Origin: Halicephalobus mephisto
Lineage: Eukaryota; Nematoda; Chromadorea; Rhabditida; Panagrolaimidae
Direction of reading: 5' to 3'
Length of the DNA: 64,000 nt
Assembly (NCBI GenBank): GCA_009193035.1
Contig: SWDT01000034.1
Coordinates: 455,152-519,151, forward strand
Position numbers and translations under genes: made by a program. Under the pieces are notes generated by a model. That model did not search any database, had not been told where the DNA came from, and saw only the letters and a program-made list of their open reading frames with translations. Numbering within the stretch: the first letter of the stretch is position 1; every line of letters begins with the position of its first letter. Positions 12,544-24,800 of this stretch are shown one piece after another.

Positions 12544-15500
12544 ATGAGGACATTTTTTTCTTTAAATTTATTTCTGTTATTTTCAATTCTAAATTTCATT
12601 AATTTAAATTTGGCTATTTTACCTAATGCTAAAATTACGGTAAAATTAATTTTTTCAAAAATATCAAAATTATTTTAAAAATCATTTTTTAAAAAATTAA
12701 AAAACTAATTTTGTAAAAATTATATTTTACAAATTAGAATTCTTTTAAAATTACAGTAGTTATTTCTTCAAAAAATTACAGTAACTTTTTCCAAAAAATT
12801 AGAATTTAAAAAATTACGGTAATTATTTTTTCAAATTACAGTAATTTTAAAGTAATTTTTTAATTACAGTAATCTTTTTAAAGAATTAGAATTTTTTAAA
12901 TTACAATAATTTTAAAAAAAAATTTTAATTACAGTAATTAGAAATTTCTAATTACAGTAATTTTTTTTAGTTGTTTGTGACTACAGACGACCCAATTTCG
13001 GTGCAGCAGTTGGTGGTAGGAAGACTTCAACTTTTAGAGGAAGTACGGTAATCGATTTTTATTTATATAAAAAATAGATTTTCAGGGATCTTCTTTGACT
13101 TCTTCGGTGACGTTGATCCAGGATAACGGATATTACATGGTCGTGGATTCGCCTTCGGCTACAGATGTCACTGGAAAAGAACAAATGTTGAGAGGACTAA
13201 ATAACGCCAGGATTTATCCGGGGATCGTCCAGATGGTGGTCAACACTCACGGACATCCGGATCATTTCGTGAGTTTTTTCGTTCGCAAATTTTCCGGATT
13301 ACGGTAATTTGAAAAATTTTCAAAATTCTCAAACATTTTAAAATTTTCAAAATTATCAAACAATTTTAAATTTGAAAAATTTTAAAATTCTCAAACATTT
13401 TCAAAATTCTCAAACATTTTCAAAATTCTCAAACAATTTTAAATTTTCAAAATTCTCAAACACTTTTAAATTTTCAAAATTCTGTATTTTTAGGATTTAA
13501 AAAACAAGAAAATACAAAATTTTACATTTTCCGGTCCTGACGCGAAAGTTCCCAAAATTCGTGTTGAGATAATTTTTGAAATTTTGTAAAAATTTTTATT
13601 TTTTATAATAATTAAATTTTTTAAAACTATTTTTAATGAAATTCTTCAGTTTCGGTCTCAACTGGAAAATCCCAAAAGTCGTGTAAAGACAATTTTCACA
13701 AATTTTACAACAATTTTAAATTTAAAAAAAATAAAATTTTTTACAATTTTTTAATCATAAAAATTTTCACTTTATGGTCCTGAGTGGAAAATATCGAAAA
13801 TTTTAATCAAATTCATTTTTGGAATTTTTGTGAAATTTTTTTTAAATTATAAAAATAGAAATTTTAAAAGTATTATTATGTCTGAATTTTTACAGAATTT
13901 TGTGAAAAAAAATTTAAATAAAATTAAATATTTTTAGGGTCAAGGAAATTTTTTTCCAAATGCCCGTCATTTCTTCGCCAGTTACGAATACACAGGAACG
14001 AATTACATAAAAACGGAACTTTATTCTGTCGACGTAATGAAAGTGACGAAGAACATCGAACTTTGGAACACCCCGGGGCACACGAATCAGGACATAAGTG
14101 CCGTCGTCAGAAACGTCCCTTGTTGCGGTACTGTAGCTGTTGTTGGGGATTTATTTTACGCAGAATCTGATGCTGTAGGAAACACCACAGATCAATGGAG
14201 AGACGATGCTTGGAACGCTGAAGTCGGGATGAGGTACCGTACCAGGGTGATTTGCGAAGCCGACTGGATCGTTCCTGGACATGGGAGAATTTTCCAAGTC
14301 ACAGAAACCATGAAGAAGCTCTACAATTGTACTACAGACGCTAGTACTGCTGCAACGACTGCTTCAACAACCCCTCCATCAACTAGTCCATCGACGGTTC
14401 CAACAACAATTTCGCCGATTTTTGTTGATTTGTCACATTTATCACAAGGTGATGTGGATTTTTCAACTTCGTCTTCGTTCGTGGATCTGGATAACAATCT
14501 AGAAAATCCCTTCCATGACGACATGACCATCGTTCCCTCCACCGAACCTACACCTACCCCGATCCCCCAGAGTTACATCACAGTAGACCACTGGCAGAAC
14601 AGACAGAATCAAGACATCTCGGAGAAATCCCAAGTTCCAGTAGCAACAGGTCCCGTGGCGAATGGACTTTATGCTGTTCGAGCTGGAACTCCTGTGGCTC
14701 AAATCCCTCTCTCGAACCAGATAACTTACTTTGCAGCTCCTCCTCCGGCAGTTCAGGAACCCCAAACTAGAGTCATCCATCATCTACCTGTTTATCCAGT
14801 CAGATCGACCCACATTCATCCCCCTGGAGGTCTGTTTTATTTTAAATTTTTTGGAAATTTTAAAATATTTCAATTTTTTGAAAATTGTAAAAATTAAAAT
14901 TTTTTTAGAACTTAGAAATATTCTAAAAACTTTCGAAAATTTCTACTTTGAAATTTTCAAAAATGTTCCAAAATTTTCTTTGATTTTATGAATAGTTTAA
15001 AATTTCCTAAATACAAAAAAAAGTAACTTTTAGTTCAGTAACAATTGCGAAAAGTAACAAAAATATAACACAATCGTCAAGTTTTTAATAATTATCTGAC
15101 TTTTGTGATAAAAAATAATAATGATTTACATTTGTTACAAGAAAGTTACTTTTTTTGTTTTGATATCGGTGGATTATATGTGATACATTGATACACTAAA
15201 ACGGCTATGATATATCAAATACATTAGTTTCAATGTGTAGTTACATTAAATTTACAAAAAAACGTAACTTTTAGTTCAGTAACAAAAATATAACACAATC
15301 GTCAAATTTTTAATAATTATTTGACTTTTGTGACGAAAAATAAAAAATAATAATTTACTTTTGTTACTGAGCCAAAAGTTGTTTCTTTTTCTGTGTATAA
15401 AATCCTAATCTGGTTCCATTCTAGCAGTAATCCTCCCAATGGTGGAATCTGCAGCCGCAAATCTGGTTTCGTACTTGAACTCTCCTCAAGTTCAACAGCA

Positions 15501-15656
15501 CTTCCAACCGGTTACCCGTTCGGTTCCTGGATATTTCGAAATCATAAAAAGGGCATTCCGAAAATTTACGGTAAATCTAATTTTAGAATTTTTTTATTTA
15601 AAAAATTTCAGAATAACGAACCAGTAAGTTCCGTAATCCAGAACTCCAAAAATTAG
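12544..15656 (+). CDS. MBLAC1-like metallo-beta-lactamase-fold protein, putatively secreted, with S/T/P-rich tail
   Basis: Six exons (12544-12639, 12971-13042, 13086-13268, 13938-14829, 15425-15570, 15612-15656) join in phase to 477 aa. Residues 1-24 look like a signal peptide (MRTFFSLNLFLLFSILNF then polar). The metallo-hydrolase core follows: VQQLVVGRLQLLEE, then SVTLIQDNGYYMVVDSPS, the zinc motif NTHGHPDHF (HxHxDH), TPGHT, the aspartate of VVGDLFYAE, and VPGHGR; all expected metal ligands are present. This order matches human MBLAC1 and C. elegans SWIP-10. After the core comes a long Thr/Ser/Pro-rich stretch (about residues 220-330) and a C-terminal segment ending VSSVIQNSKN, absent from the short human protein. 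Exon 2 must end at a weak GTACGG donor (13043) to keep frame; the alternative GTAATC three bases later breaks it. A polyadenylation signal AATAAA lies at 15717-15722. Substrate unknown; human MBLAC1 is linked to histone pre-mRNA processing, SWIP-10 to glial control of dopamine neurons. Confidence 0.8.
15013..15396. mobile_element. Pair of MITE-like copies in metallo-hydrolase intron 4
   Basis: Two copies, about 15013-15157 and 15253-15396, each with ends GTAACTTTTAGTTCAGTAAC and an inverted partner at the right (GTTACTGAGCCAAAAGTTG in the second). Both contain AACACAATCGTCAA and TAATTATTTGACTTTTGTGA. They flank 95 bp of GATACATTGATACAC sequence of the 11.4-kb element family. Sits between exons ending 14829 and starting 15425. 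Confidence 0.5.
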
Positions 15657-15716
15657 TCTTCTCGACTAGGACAGTAAACAAAATTATTTACGAAATTTAC
15701 GCGTATAAAAACGAAA

Positions 15717-15722
15717 AATAAA
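15717..15722 (+). terminator. Polyadenylation signal of metallo-hydrolase gene
   Basis: AATAAA 61 nt after the stop codon, followed by T-rich sequence; the usual spacing for a nematode 3' end. Confidence 0.55.
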
Positions 15723-15779
15723 ATTCATTATTTCAATAATCACAAACCAATCATTGTCAATTTCTATCATTGAAGATGT

Positions 15780-16140
15780 TCTCTGGATAGTGACTGAAAG
15801 GGGAATTTAAATCACTATCCAAAGAAAAAATTGATAGTAACTAAAAATATCAAGTTCAAGTTTGAAGAAGACACTATCTAGATTCTCATTAGAGTTGTCA
15901 AAAGCACTATCCAAAAACAGCTCTAATAAAAACCTCAAATAGTGTCCACTTTCAATTTTAGTCAAAAATTTCCAGTTACTATCTATTTCTATCACTGAAG
16001 AATGTTCTCTGGATAGTGACTGAAACAAGAATTTAAATCATCATCAAAGCAAAAAATATCAAGTTCAAGTTCGAAGGAGACACTATCTAGATTCTCATTG
16101 GAATTGTTAGTCACTATCCAAAAACGACTTTAATTCTACA
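15780..16140. repeat. CACTATCC module array (locus 4)
   Basis: Same family as 1.5, 2.6 and 5.9 kb, here between the convergent metallo-hydrolase and SNX17 genes. Contains two copies of ATGTTCTCTGGATAGTGACT. Confidence 0.75.
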
Positions 16141-16198
16141 GTAAACAATATTATGCTTAGTTCAATGCTCATTATCACAAATTTCAACAAAACAAAAT

Positions 16199-18176
16199 TC
16201 ACAAATCATCATCAGTGACAAAATCAAAATTCTCATTTTCGAAGGGCATTTGGTAACTAATGATCTGGAGCAACGGATTAATTTTTGCAAAATTGGAACT
16301 AGATTCTCCCACGGAGGAAGTTTCTGATGTATTGTCTTTCCCGTTAACTGAACTCTCATTAATCGTTGAGTTACTTTTTGCTTTGATATTAGAAATAACT
16401 TTAGTTTGAATGGAATCATCAAATTTGTAAGTCGGGGATTCCGATCTGCAATCCCTCAAAATCTCATCTGCAATAGATTGCAGAAAAAGCGAAACAAGAA
16501 CAGCTTGATTGGTCTGGAATGTCATCAAATCCACTCCTGATCCAAGTACGTATTCTATCTGGAATGTCATTTGGGGTTTTTTAGTTCCATCAGTATGTGA
16601 AATTTTCCAAGTTCTGATTCTCGTCGATTTCAATAAAGCTTGAGTTAGACGACCTTCATGAACATACTGTAAAACAATCATCCTTCTCCCGACTTTGAAG
16701 CAGCATTTGGTGCCTTCTGATGGATAATCACTAATCAGGGAATCCAAAACCTCGAAACCATAACTGGGAAGTTTGTGGCAAATTTCCATAAATCCCCGAA
16801 AGTCGTTTTGTTCAGATAACCTGGCTAAGTCTTCTTTGGTTTCTGGATTCATATCTATAAAATTATGTTGAACGTCATTCAAGGCCTGAAATTTCGGATT
16901 TTTCATATTGCAAATTACAATGTCCTCCAAACCTGTAGATACAGTAACTTCAAAGCTCCAGGATCATCTAGCAATGGTTCTTCAGTTTTCGGATCCCATG
17001 TGACTCGTCTAATTAGGATTTTTAAAAATTGAGAATCTTCCTCGAGACCTCTGTTGACAAGTATTTGGGAAATATAGGGACTTTCGAAGTTCTTCAGCCA
17101 TCTGACGCACACGTGATCAAACAAGACTTTTGACGTCATTCCGTTGGATTTCTGTTCCCGTTCTCTACAAAGGAATAAACCAAAAGAATCCGCAAATTTT
17201 TCGTCCATCCGGATAATCCGACAAAGTTTCTTCATGACAACAGAAGTCGAATCATCCGCATAGACATCCAACTTCACTGGACGACCGTCAGGAAGATAGA
17301 TATCGACAGATACTGTTTGCATAGTTGGATTAAATGAACTCTGAAAGGAGCACGTACATTATAAGAATAACCTTGGAGAATTTTCTAAAAAGCAAAATAG
17401 CATGTGGTAATTTTGGTCTTACGATGTGGTGATTTTAGAGCTAATCATATATTGTACAAATTCAAAATGAATATTTTTACAAAATTGTTTCAACAGAAAT
17501 TTGCAGCAGTTTTTACAAACAAAAGTAGCCCAAAGATTTGGTTTCAAACAATAGTGATTTTAAAATTATATACAGTTTCATAGTGTTTTGGAACTATTAT
17601 GTCTAAACACATCTAGAAGCTTCTGGATTGGAGCTGTGTGAAGTACAAGTTTCTGCCTACTTTCAAAAGTTAATTTTCATATATGAAACCATTAATAAAC
17701 ATCCGAAAAATTCCAACTAGCACCACAATTACCGTATTAACAAGGGATTGCTGTGATGATGGAGAAAATAAAAAAATAAAAACTCACAACTTGAAATTCC
17801 AAAAATGCTCTTTCGAGTAAAAAATGCCTGGCGACATCGTTGATCTGGATTAATCCTTGGAAATATCTAGCTAATCCTTCTCTCCTGTCATTGATAGCTT
17901 TAGCATCCAAAGTACGCCAGATCTTTTTTGGAGGGAAATCAGGACCGGACAATCGGAATCCGAAATTTTCGATTAATTTTTCGTGAAGTGCACATAAATG
18001 GCTGTATCTCACACTGGCGTGAAACACACCATTGACGTGGATGTCGTAGACCTGAAATATCATTATTCAAGTCAAATTCATATATGAAAATTAAAAAATA
18101 AACAAACCGTGACCGTCTTCGTCGGGTCGGTCTTGTCGACGAGGTTCTGGGTCGACGGGATATGGATTTGAATCAT
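16199..18176 (-). CDS. snx-17: Sorting nexin 17 (PX-FERM)
   Basis: Endosomal cargo adaptor that retrieves NPxY/NxxY membrane proteins to the cell surface. Exons 18176-18108, 18051-17788, 17340-16933 and 16885-16199 join in phase to 475 aa (human SNX17 is 470). The PX domain covers residues 1-111, with the RYSHL phosphoinositide loop, the PPKK segment and the RREGLARYF helix. The FERM-like module starts at VSVDIYLPDGRPVKLDVYA (F1), continues through SFGLFLCR and LLYLQALNDV (F2), and ends in an F3 lobe (MIVLQYVHEGRL, WKISHT). The C-terminus is NFDFVTDDDL, close to the human ending that binds the VPS26C subunit of Retriever. Two apparent frames overlap near 16915-16930; a 47-nt intron (16932-16886, GTTTGG to TTTCAG) resolves this and restores the human-like order. 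Convergent with the metallo-hydrolase gene (543 bp between stops). Confidence 0.88.
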
Positions 18177-18313
18177 TGCGAAATTTACAGGGTTCTAATT
18201 ACAGAAAACAATAACTCACATTTTAGAATTTGGAAAAAATAAAAAATTGAAAGCAAAACCTAAACAGAAACAGTCAATGAACGGAATCCGTTGAGTTGTT
18301 TCAATTTGCGTCA

Positions 18314-18664
18314 AATAGTGTCAGACACACAACGCCAAAGTTGGAGTATTGGAGTTAGTTTGAATTTACCCAAAATAACGTTGGGCACACAACGCCAAGA
18401 TTTAAATATTAGAATTACTTTGAATTTATAAAATAGTGTCAGACACACAACGCCAAGATTTAAATATTAGAATTATTTTAAATTTATATAAAATAGTGTC
18501 AAACACACAACGCCAAGATTTAAATATTAGAATTACTTTGAATTTACCCAAAATAACGTTGGGCACACAACGCCAAGATTTAAATATTAGAATCAGTTTG
18601 AATTTATATAAAATAGTGTCAGACACACAACGCCAAAGTTGGAGTATGAGAATTACTTTAAATT
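18314..18664. repeat. Six-copy minisatellite, about 60-bp unit
   Basis: Unit contains CACACAACGCCAAGATTTAA; two unit types alternate (TAGTGTCAGACACAC and AACGTTGGGCACAC). Open frames run through it on both strands because the unit is close to a multiple of three, so the 66- and 77-codon ORFs are artefacts. Lies between the 5' ends of SNX17 and 3' end of abl-1. Confidence 0.85.
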
Positions 18665-18719
18665 TTTAGATTTTTTTGAAAACCTTTAATTTTTTTGATT
18701 TTTTTTGAATTTGTTCGAA

Positions 18720-18725
18720 TTTATT
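18720..18725 (-). terminator. Candidate polyadenylation signal of abl-1
   Basis: AATAAA on the minus strand about 170 nt after the abl-1 stop, between the stop and the 18.3-18.66 kb minisatellite. Confidence 0.35.
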
Positions 18726-18893
18726 TTAAAATATTAAAATTCATTGTTTATTGGCACATTCCGAGTTTCAAAATTGATTGCATTGAATACTAAAGCATTT
18801 TTCGATCAGTAAAGCGATATGAAATTAATTTTTCAATTTTTACAAATTTCGTTTTTTTCAAAAGTGAAAATTCTTGGCAGTTCGATGGACCCG

Positions 18894-21800
18894 TTATCGA
18901 TGAACAAGTTGCATAATGTGACGGACAGTTTGCTCCGTTTCTGGGAGAATTTTCATGTCTGATTCCGTTTGAGAAGCTGCAGATTGTCTCAGTTGTCTCA
19001 CGTTCACGTCGATTCTGTTCAAAAGTTCGCTGAAATTATTTCAATTATAATTTTCGAAATTTAACGTTTTTAAAAATTTTTTAGAATTTAAAAATTTCGG
19101 AAAATTTTAGAATCCTTGGAGAATTTTCTACAAGCTGTTAAAATCTTTGTTATTTTGTAGATTTTTAAAATTTTCTAGAAAATTATAATTTTTTTAGAAA
19201 ATTTTGAATTTTTTAAAAATCTCTTAGAAAATCTTAAAATCTCTCAAGAAAGCTCTAGAAATCTCCTAAAGTCACTTAAAAGATCCTATAATTATTGTAG
19301 AATCTCCTAGAAGTCTTGTAAAATCTCTCCTGAACTTTAGATAAACTATTGCAGTCATTTTAAAAGCATCTAGATTTTTCCAGAATTTATCACAAGATCC
19401 TAAAATTCTTATAGAATCCACTAGAAGGTTCTAGAAGTTTTCTAAAATATTCTAGAAGATCATAAAATCATTCCAGAATCCACTAGAAGGTTCTAGAAGA
19501 TTCCTAAAATATTCTAGAAGATCCTAAAATCCTTCCAGAATCTTCTAGAAAATTCTAAATCTTTTCTAAAATATTCTAGAAGATCATAAAATCATTCCAG
19601 AATCCTCTAAAAGGTTCTAAAATCACTTAAAAAACCCTATAATCCTTCCAGAATCTCCTAGATTCTCATAAAAATTTCCATAATTTTCAGAAGTTTATGA
19701 AAATTTCCAAAATTGAACAGAAATTTCTAAATTCGTCTAGATCCAAAAAGTTAAATTTTCATGTTTAAAAAATAAAAAACTCACCGATATCTGAATTTAC
19801 TATGAGGAGAAATATTTTCGGCGTAAATTGCACAAGTTCCGTGAAATTGTTGCATTAAATCGCTCAATTTTATCAGCATAGCGTTGTGATCAGAATCCGG
19901 ATTATTTATGTTTGATTTTTTTTCGTTTCTTATGTCAGTTATGTAATTTTCTAATTTCCTATATAATTGAGCCAAATGTTCTTTACTTACAGTAGGACTA
20001 TTTCCATCTTCAAAATTGGTCGGAGTCGAGTGATGAGTTTCTCGATCGATGCCGGATTCGAAGCAGCTGAATCTTTTTTCGCTGAGGGTTCTGTGGGTAC
20101 TTGGCAAGACCGATTTTGTGAGTTTTTCGAATTTCGAAGTTAAATCTTTCAAAGATTGAGTTCTGATCATCGTGGAGTCTTCGTCGCTGCCAGATCCAGA
20201 AATATTCGGTCTTGAAGGAATTCTGGATTCACAAGGAGGAAATTTTTTTGATTTTTGAGAAATTTCAGAATTTAAATTTATTTCTTTTTTAAAATTATTT
20301 TTTTCTTCTTGATACATTCTTTGTCGTTCAACTATTTGCATAGATACTGTAGGAACAGAATCTTGATTTTTAACAAACTTCACTGGAGACGGTATGACAG
20401 CTTCAATTTCGTTTTTTTCAGTCGTCATCGAAAAAGGTCTATGATGCTGAAGCGGCGCAACTTTCTGCGTTCTAATTTTCGCTTCAGAATTATTTTTAAT
20501 TAAATCATTTTTAATTAAATCATTTTTTTTCGTAGGTCTTAAAAAAACCAAAGTTTTAACACCATCATCGTCTTCTTTACTGTTTGTTGAAGTTGTCGAA
20601 GTTCGTTTTTCTCCAGAATCTTCGCCATCACCAGAACTGGAAGAATTCGATTTTTCTACATGTCTTAATTGTCGAATTTTCGCTTTTAATTCAGATTCAA
20701 TTTCTGATTCTATTGATGAATTATTTGTTGATGATATTTGTTCATTTGAATTAGATTCTGAAATTTTTGACTTCTGTTTCCAAATGACGTCATTCAATCC
20801 AGAATCAAGTTTCCTAGGTTTGGGTTCGGGTCGTTTAATTGGAGCTGTTTTAATTACAGTATTACTGTTTGTTGAAATATTTTCCAAACTTCCATTAATT
20901 GAATTTTTCCTAATTGCCGCAGGGGATACTGTAATTGGACAATTTTTTTCTGTTTTTTTTAATCTTTGTTTTAATTGTTTTAAAAGTTCATTTTTACCGT
21001 ATCCATTTGAATCCAAAATTGAATCTGAATTATTTTGTGAAGAATTCTGAATCGGTATGGCATCTAAGGAGTCATCGCTTCCGTGAATCCCCTTCTGAGC
21101 CAGTCTTAACTGATTCGCCGATGTCACATCTTCTAATTCTACAGTATTCTCGGGATAACTATGGGGTACTTCTTCCGGACCTATTTCTAAATTTTCTGAA
21201 TTTTTTTCTATCGATTCCAAAAATGCTTCTATTCTTTGACCCTTAGGCATTGTTCCAAATTTATTAACTGTCTTCTGGAGACTGATTTCAGCAAACGATG
21301 AATCATCCGTCGGCGATGTTGAAACTTCTTTTTCTTCTTCCATAGTTTTCAGCAACTTCGGTTTCGACGATGCCGGAGGCACTGCTGGGACCATTTGATC
21401 AGTTTTTCTTCTGTAACTTTTTTGAATTTTTGGTGAAAATTTTGAATTTTCAATATTATTCTTAAATGTTGAAATTTGATCATTTTTAATTCTTGGTGGA
21501 GGAGGTGGAGGAAATTCTTGTAAATTATGTCCATGACTACTTGAATGTCTTCTTTGTTCATCCACTAATCTATGAACAGAATTCGATATTCTCGGAGATC
21601 CGATTGATCTTCTTCCAGCCGCAGCAGCCACAGCCGAAGCCAAAGCTCCATTATTCGACGAAACAGATCTTCTGTTTGTTGATCCTATTTGTGATCTTGT
21701 ACATCTTTCAAGTTGTTTATCCACTTCTTCGTCGATTTCTGTTTCAAGTAAAGATTCCAAATTTCTATGAATATCTCTCATCGTCGGACGATCAGATGGA

Positions 21801-24800
21801 CTCCAATGCCAACATTGAAGCATTAAACGGTAAACTGCCTGAGGGCATCCTGGTGGGGAATCCATCCTGTATCCTCTTTCCAGAAGTCCATAGACAGAAT
21901 TGAGCTCCACTCCAGGATACGGTGCCATCCCATAAGTCGCAATTTCCCTAAAAAGTACAAAAATTGTAAAAATTAAAAAATTAAAAAATTCTAAAAATTT
22001 AAAATTAACTTTTTAAAAATTTTCTATCATACTGTAATTAAGGATAAACTTTGTTACAAAATTATCTCGAAACTAATTTCTAGAAGATCTTATTAAGTTC
22101 GAAAATTTCGTGTCGAGAAAATTTTAAAATTAACTTTTTAAAATTCTATCATACTGTAATTAAGGATAAACTTTGTTACGAAATTGTCTCGAAACGAATT
22201 TCTAGAAGATCCTACCATGTTCAAAAATTTCGTGTCGAGATAATTTTAAAATTAATTTTTTAAAAATTTTCTATCATACTGTAATTAAGGATAAACTTTG
22301 TTACGAAATTGTCTCGAAACGAATTTCTAGAAGATCTTATTAAGTTCGAAAATTTCGTGTCGAGATAATTTTAAAATTAACTTTTTAAAATTTGTATGAT
22401 ATTTAATAAATAATAACCCACCATAGAAGTACTCCAAAAGCCCAGACATCACTTTTCGTCGAAAAAGTATTGTAAGCCAAACCTTCTGGAGCAGTCCATT
22501 TAATCGGAAATTTGGCTCCAGCATGAGCAGTATAAGTATCGTCTCTCATAAATCTCGCTAATCCAAAATCCGCAACTTTAACAACATGATTATCCGCTAC
22601 TAAACAATTTCTTGCGGCTAAATCTCTATGGATAAAATTCCTGGATTCCAAATATGCCATTCCAGAAGAAATTTGTGTTGCAATGTGCATCAAAATCGAC
22701 GGTGAAATTTTTGATTTATCGGATTTTCTCAAATATTCAAGAAGATTTCCATGATTCATGTATTCTGTAATTATATAAAATGGAGCTTCTCTCGTACATA
22801 CACCTAATAATTGAACTAAATTATCATGATGTAAATCTTTCATAACAGCAGCTTCTGCCAAAAAATCCGGCAAAGCCATAGCTTCTTCTTTCAAAGTTTT
22901 AACAGCAACAGTCAAATTTTTCAATTTCCAATATCCTTCAAAAACATCACCATATTGTCCTCCTCCAAGTTTATTTCTCATTATTATTTCATGTCTATTA
23001 ACTTCCCATTCATCTGGTTGAGTTGGTGAAAGTGAAAAAATTTTTGGATTTTTATTTTTTTTCGAAGCAGGATACATCAAACTACAAATAAGCCCGTCGG
23101 CATAGGTCGAATGATGATGGACCAATTCCGCGAGAGATTTAAATTTCGATTCTTGAGTAATAAAAAGCTGAAAAACAAAAAATTTCATTTTAAAAATTTA
23201 AATATCTTTAAAGTTAAAATTTGCATAAAATTCTGAAAAAATTTGAAGTTTTTTATTATTTTTTAATTTCAATCTAAATTTTTTTTAAAAATATTAATTC
23301 TTAATTTTTTTTTAAATATAAAAAATTTTCAAATTTTTTCAAAAATATTAATTTTTAATTTTTTTAAATATAAAAAATTTTTAAATTTTTTTAAAAAACA
23401 TTAATTTTTAATTTTTTTTAAATTTTTCAAAATACTAATTTTTAATTTTTTCAAAAATATTAATTTTTAATTTTTTTTAAATATAAAAAATTTTCAAATT
23501 CTTTTAAAAACATTAATTTTTAATTTTTTTTAAATATAAATTTTTAAATTTTTTAAAAATATTAATTTTTAAATTTTTTTAAAAATATTAATTTTTAATT
23601 TTTTTTTAAAATATTAATTTTTTAATTTTAAATAATTTCATAGTATTAACCATTGTGAGTAAATTCTAAATTTATAAATAAATGATTCATCTATATATGA
23701 ATCTCAAAAATCTCTGCAAATGAATGTTTAAAATTCCACTGAACAAATCTCTCATATGTAGGGTCATTTTAAACTTTTTCAAATTCTTAAATTTTCTCTC
23801 ATGAACTCGGTATAAATAAATTCCAAAATTCCAAATGAATGAATGTCGGAACATTTGTCAATGAATCCCAAGTCTTCTGAATAAATCTTTCTAAATACAT
23901 CCATAAAAATAAAACATGAATATATGGTACATAATTATAGATATATTAAAACGGTTTTAATATAATAAATACACTATATTCAATACATCGATATATTAAG
24001 GATGATATTGATGTACTGTATACACTGTATAGATATATTAAAATAGTTTTGATATATCGGATACATTGTATTCAATAAATCGATATATTAAGGATGACAT
24101 CAATGCATTGTATATATTGTATAAATATATTAAAATAGTTTTGATATATCGGACACATTGTATTCAATAAATCGATATATTAAGGATGATATCGATGCAT
24201 TGTATATACTGTATGGATATATTAAAACGATTTTGATATATCGGATACATTGTATTCAATATACAGATTCATTGAGGATGATATCGATGCATTGTATATA
24301 CTGTATCGAAGTATTGAAATCGCAATTATGTATCGGATAGATTGTATTCAACATACAGATTCATTGAGGATGATATCGGTGCATTGTATATACTGTATAA
24401 ATATATTAAAATAGTTTTAATATAATAAATACACTATATTCAATGTACCAATGCATTAAATACAATGTATCCGACACATCAGAGCTGTTTTAATTTATCT
24501 TTTTTGTATATACACTTATTAAAAATAAATCTTTAAATCCTAATTATCTACAAAGTAATTTCTCATTTCTTAAATCAATTCCTAAACTTTTTTGAAAATC
24601 AATTTCTTTCTTAATAGTCATCTGTTCAACTACAGTACACAATCTGCCTAATTATTGAACATTCCCCAACACTTTTCGCATAACTTTCAAATATTTCAGA
24701 AAAACCAAAAATACAGTATACTTACCTTGTCATTCTGATCAACATTAATCCTGTAGTGATATACCCGTCCATCATGTCTGACGGAAATCGAAAATTGTCC

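Noticed and set aside
16915..16930. Apparent frameshift between two overlapping SNX17 reading frames
   Set aside because: A 47-nt intron with GTTTGG donor and TTTCAG acceptor joins the frames and restores the human-like order, so no sequence error or recoding is needed.
18426..18669. Long ORFs on both strands with repeated peptides
   Set aside because: Produced by the 60-bp minisatellite; open on both strands because the unit lacks stops.
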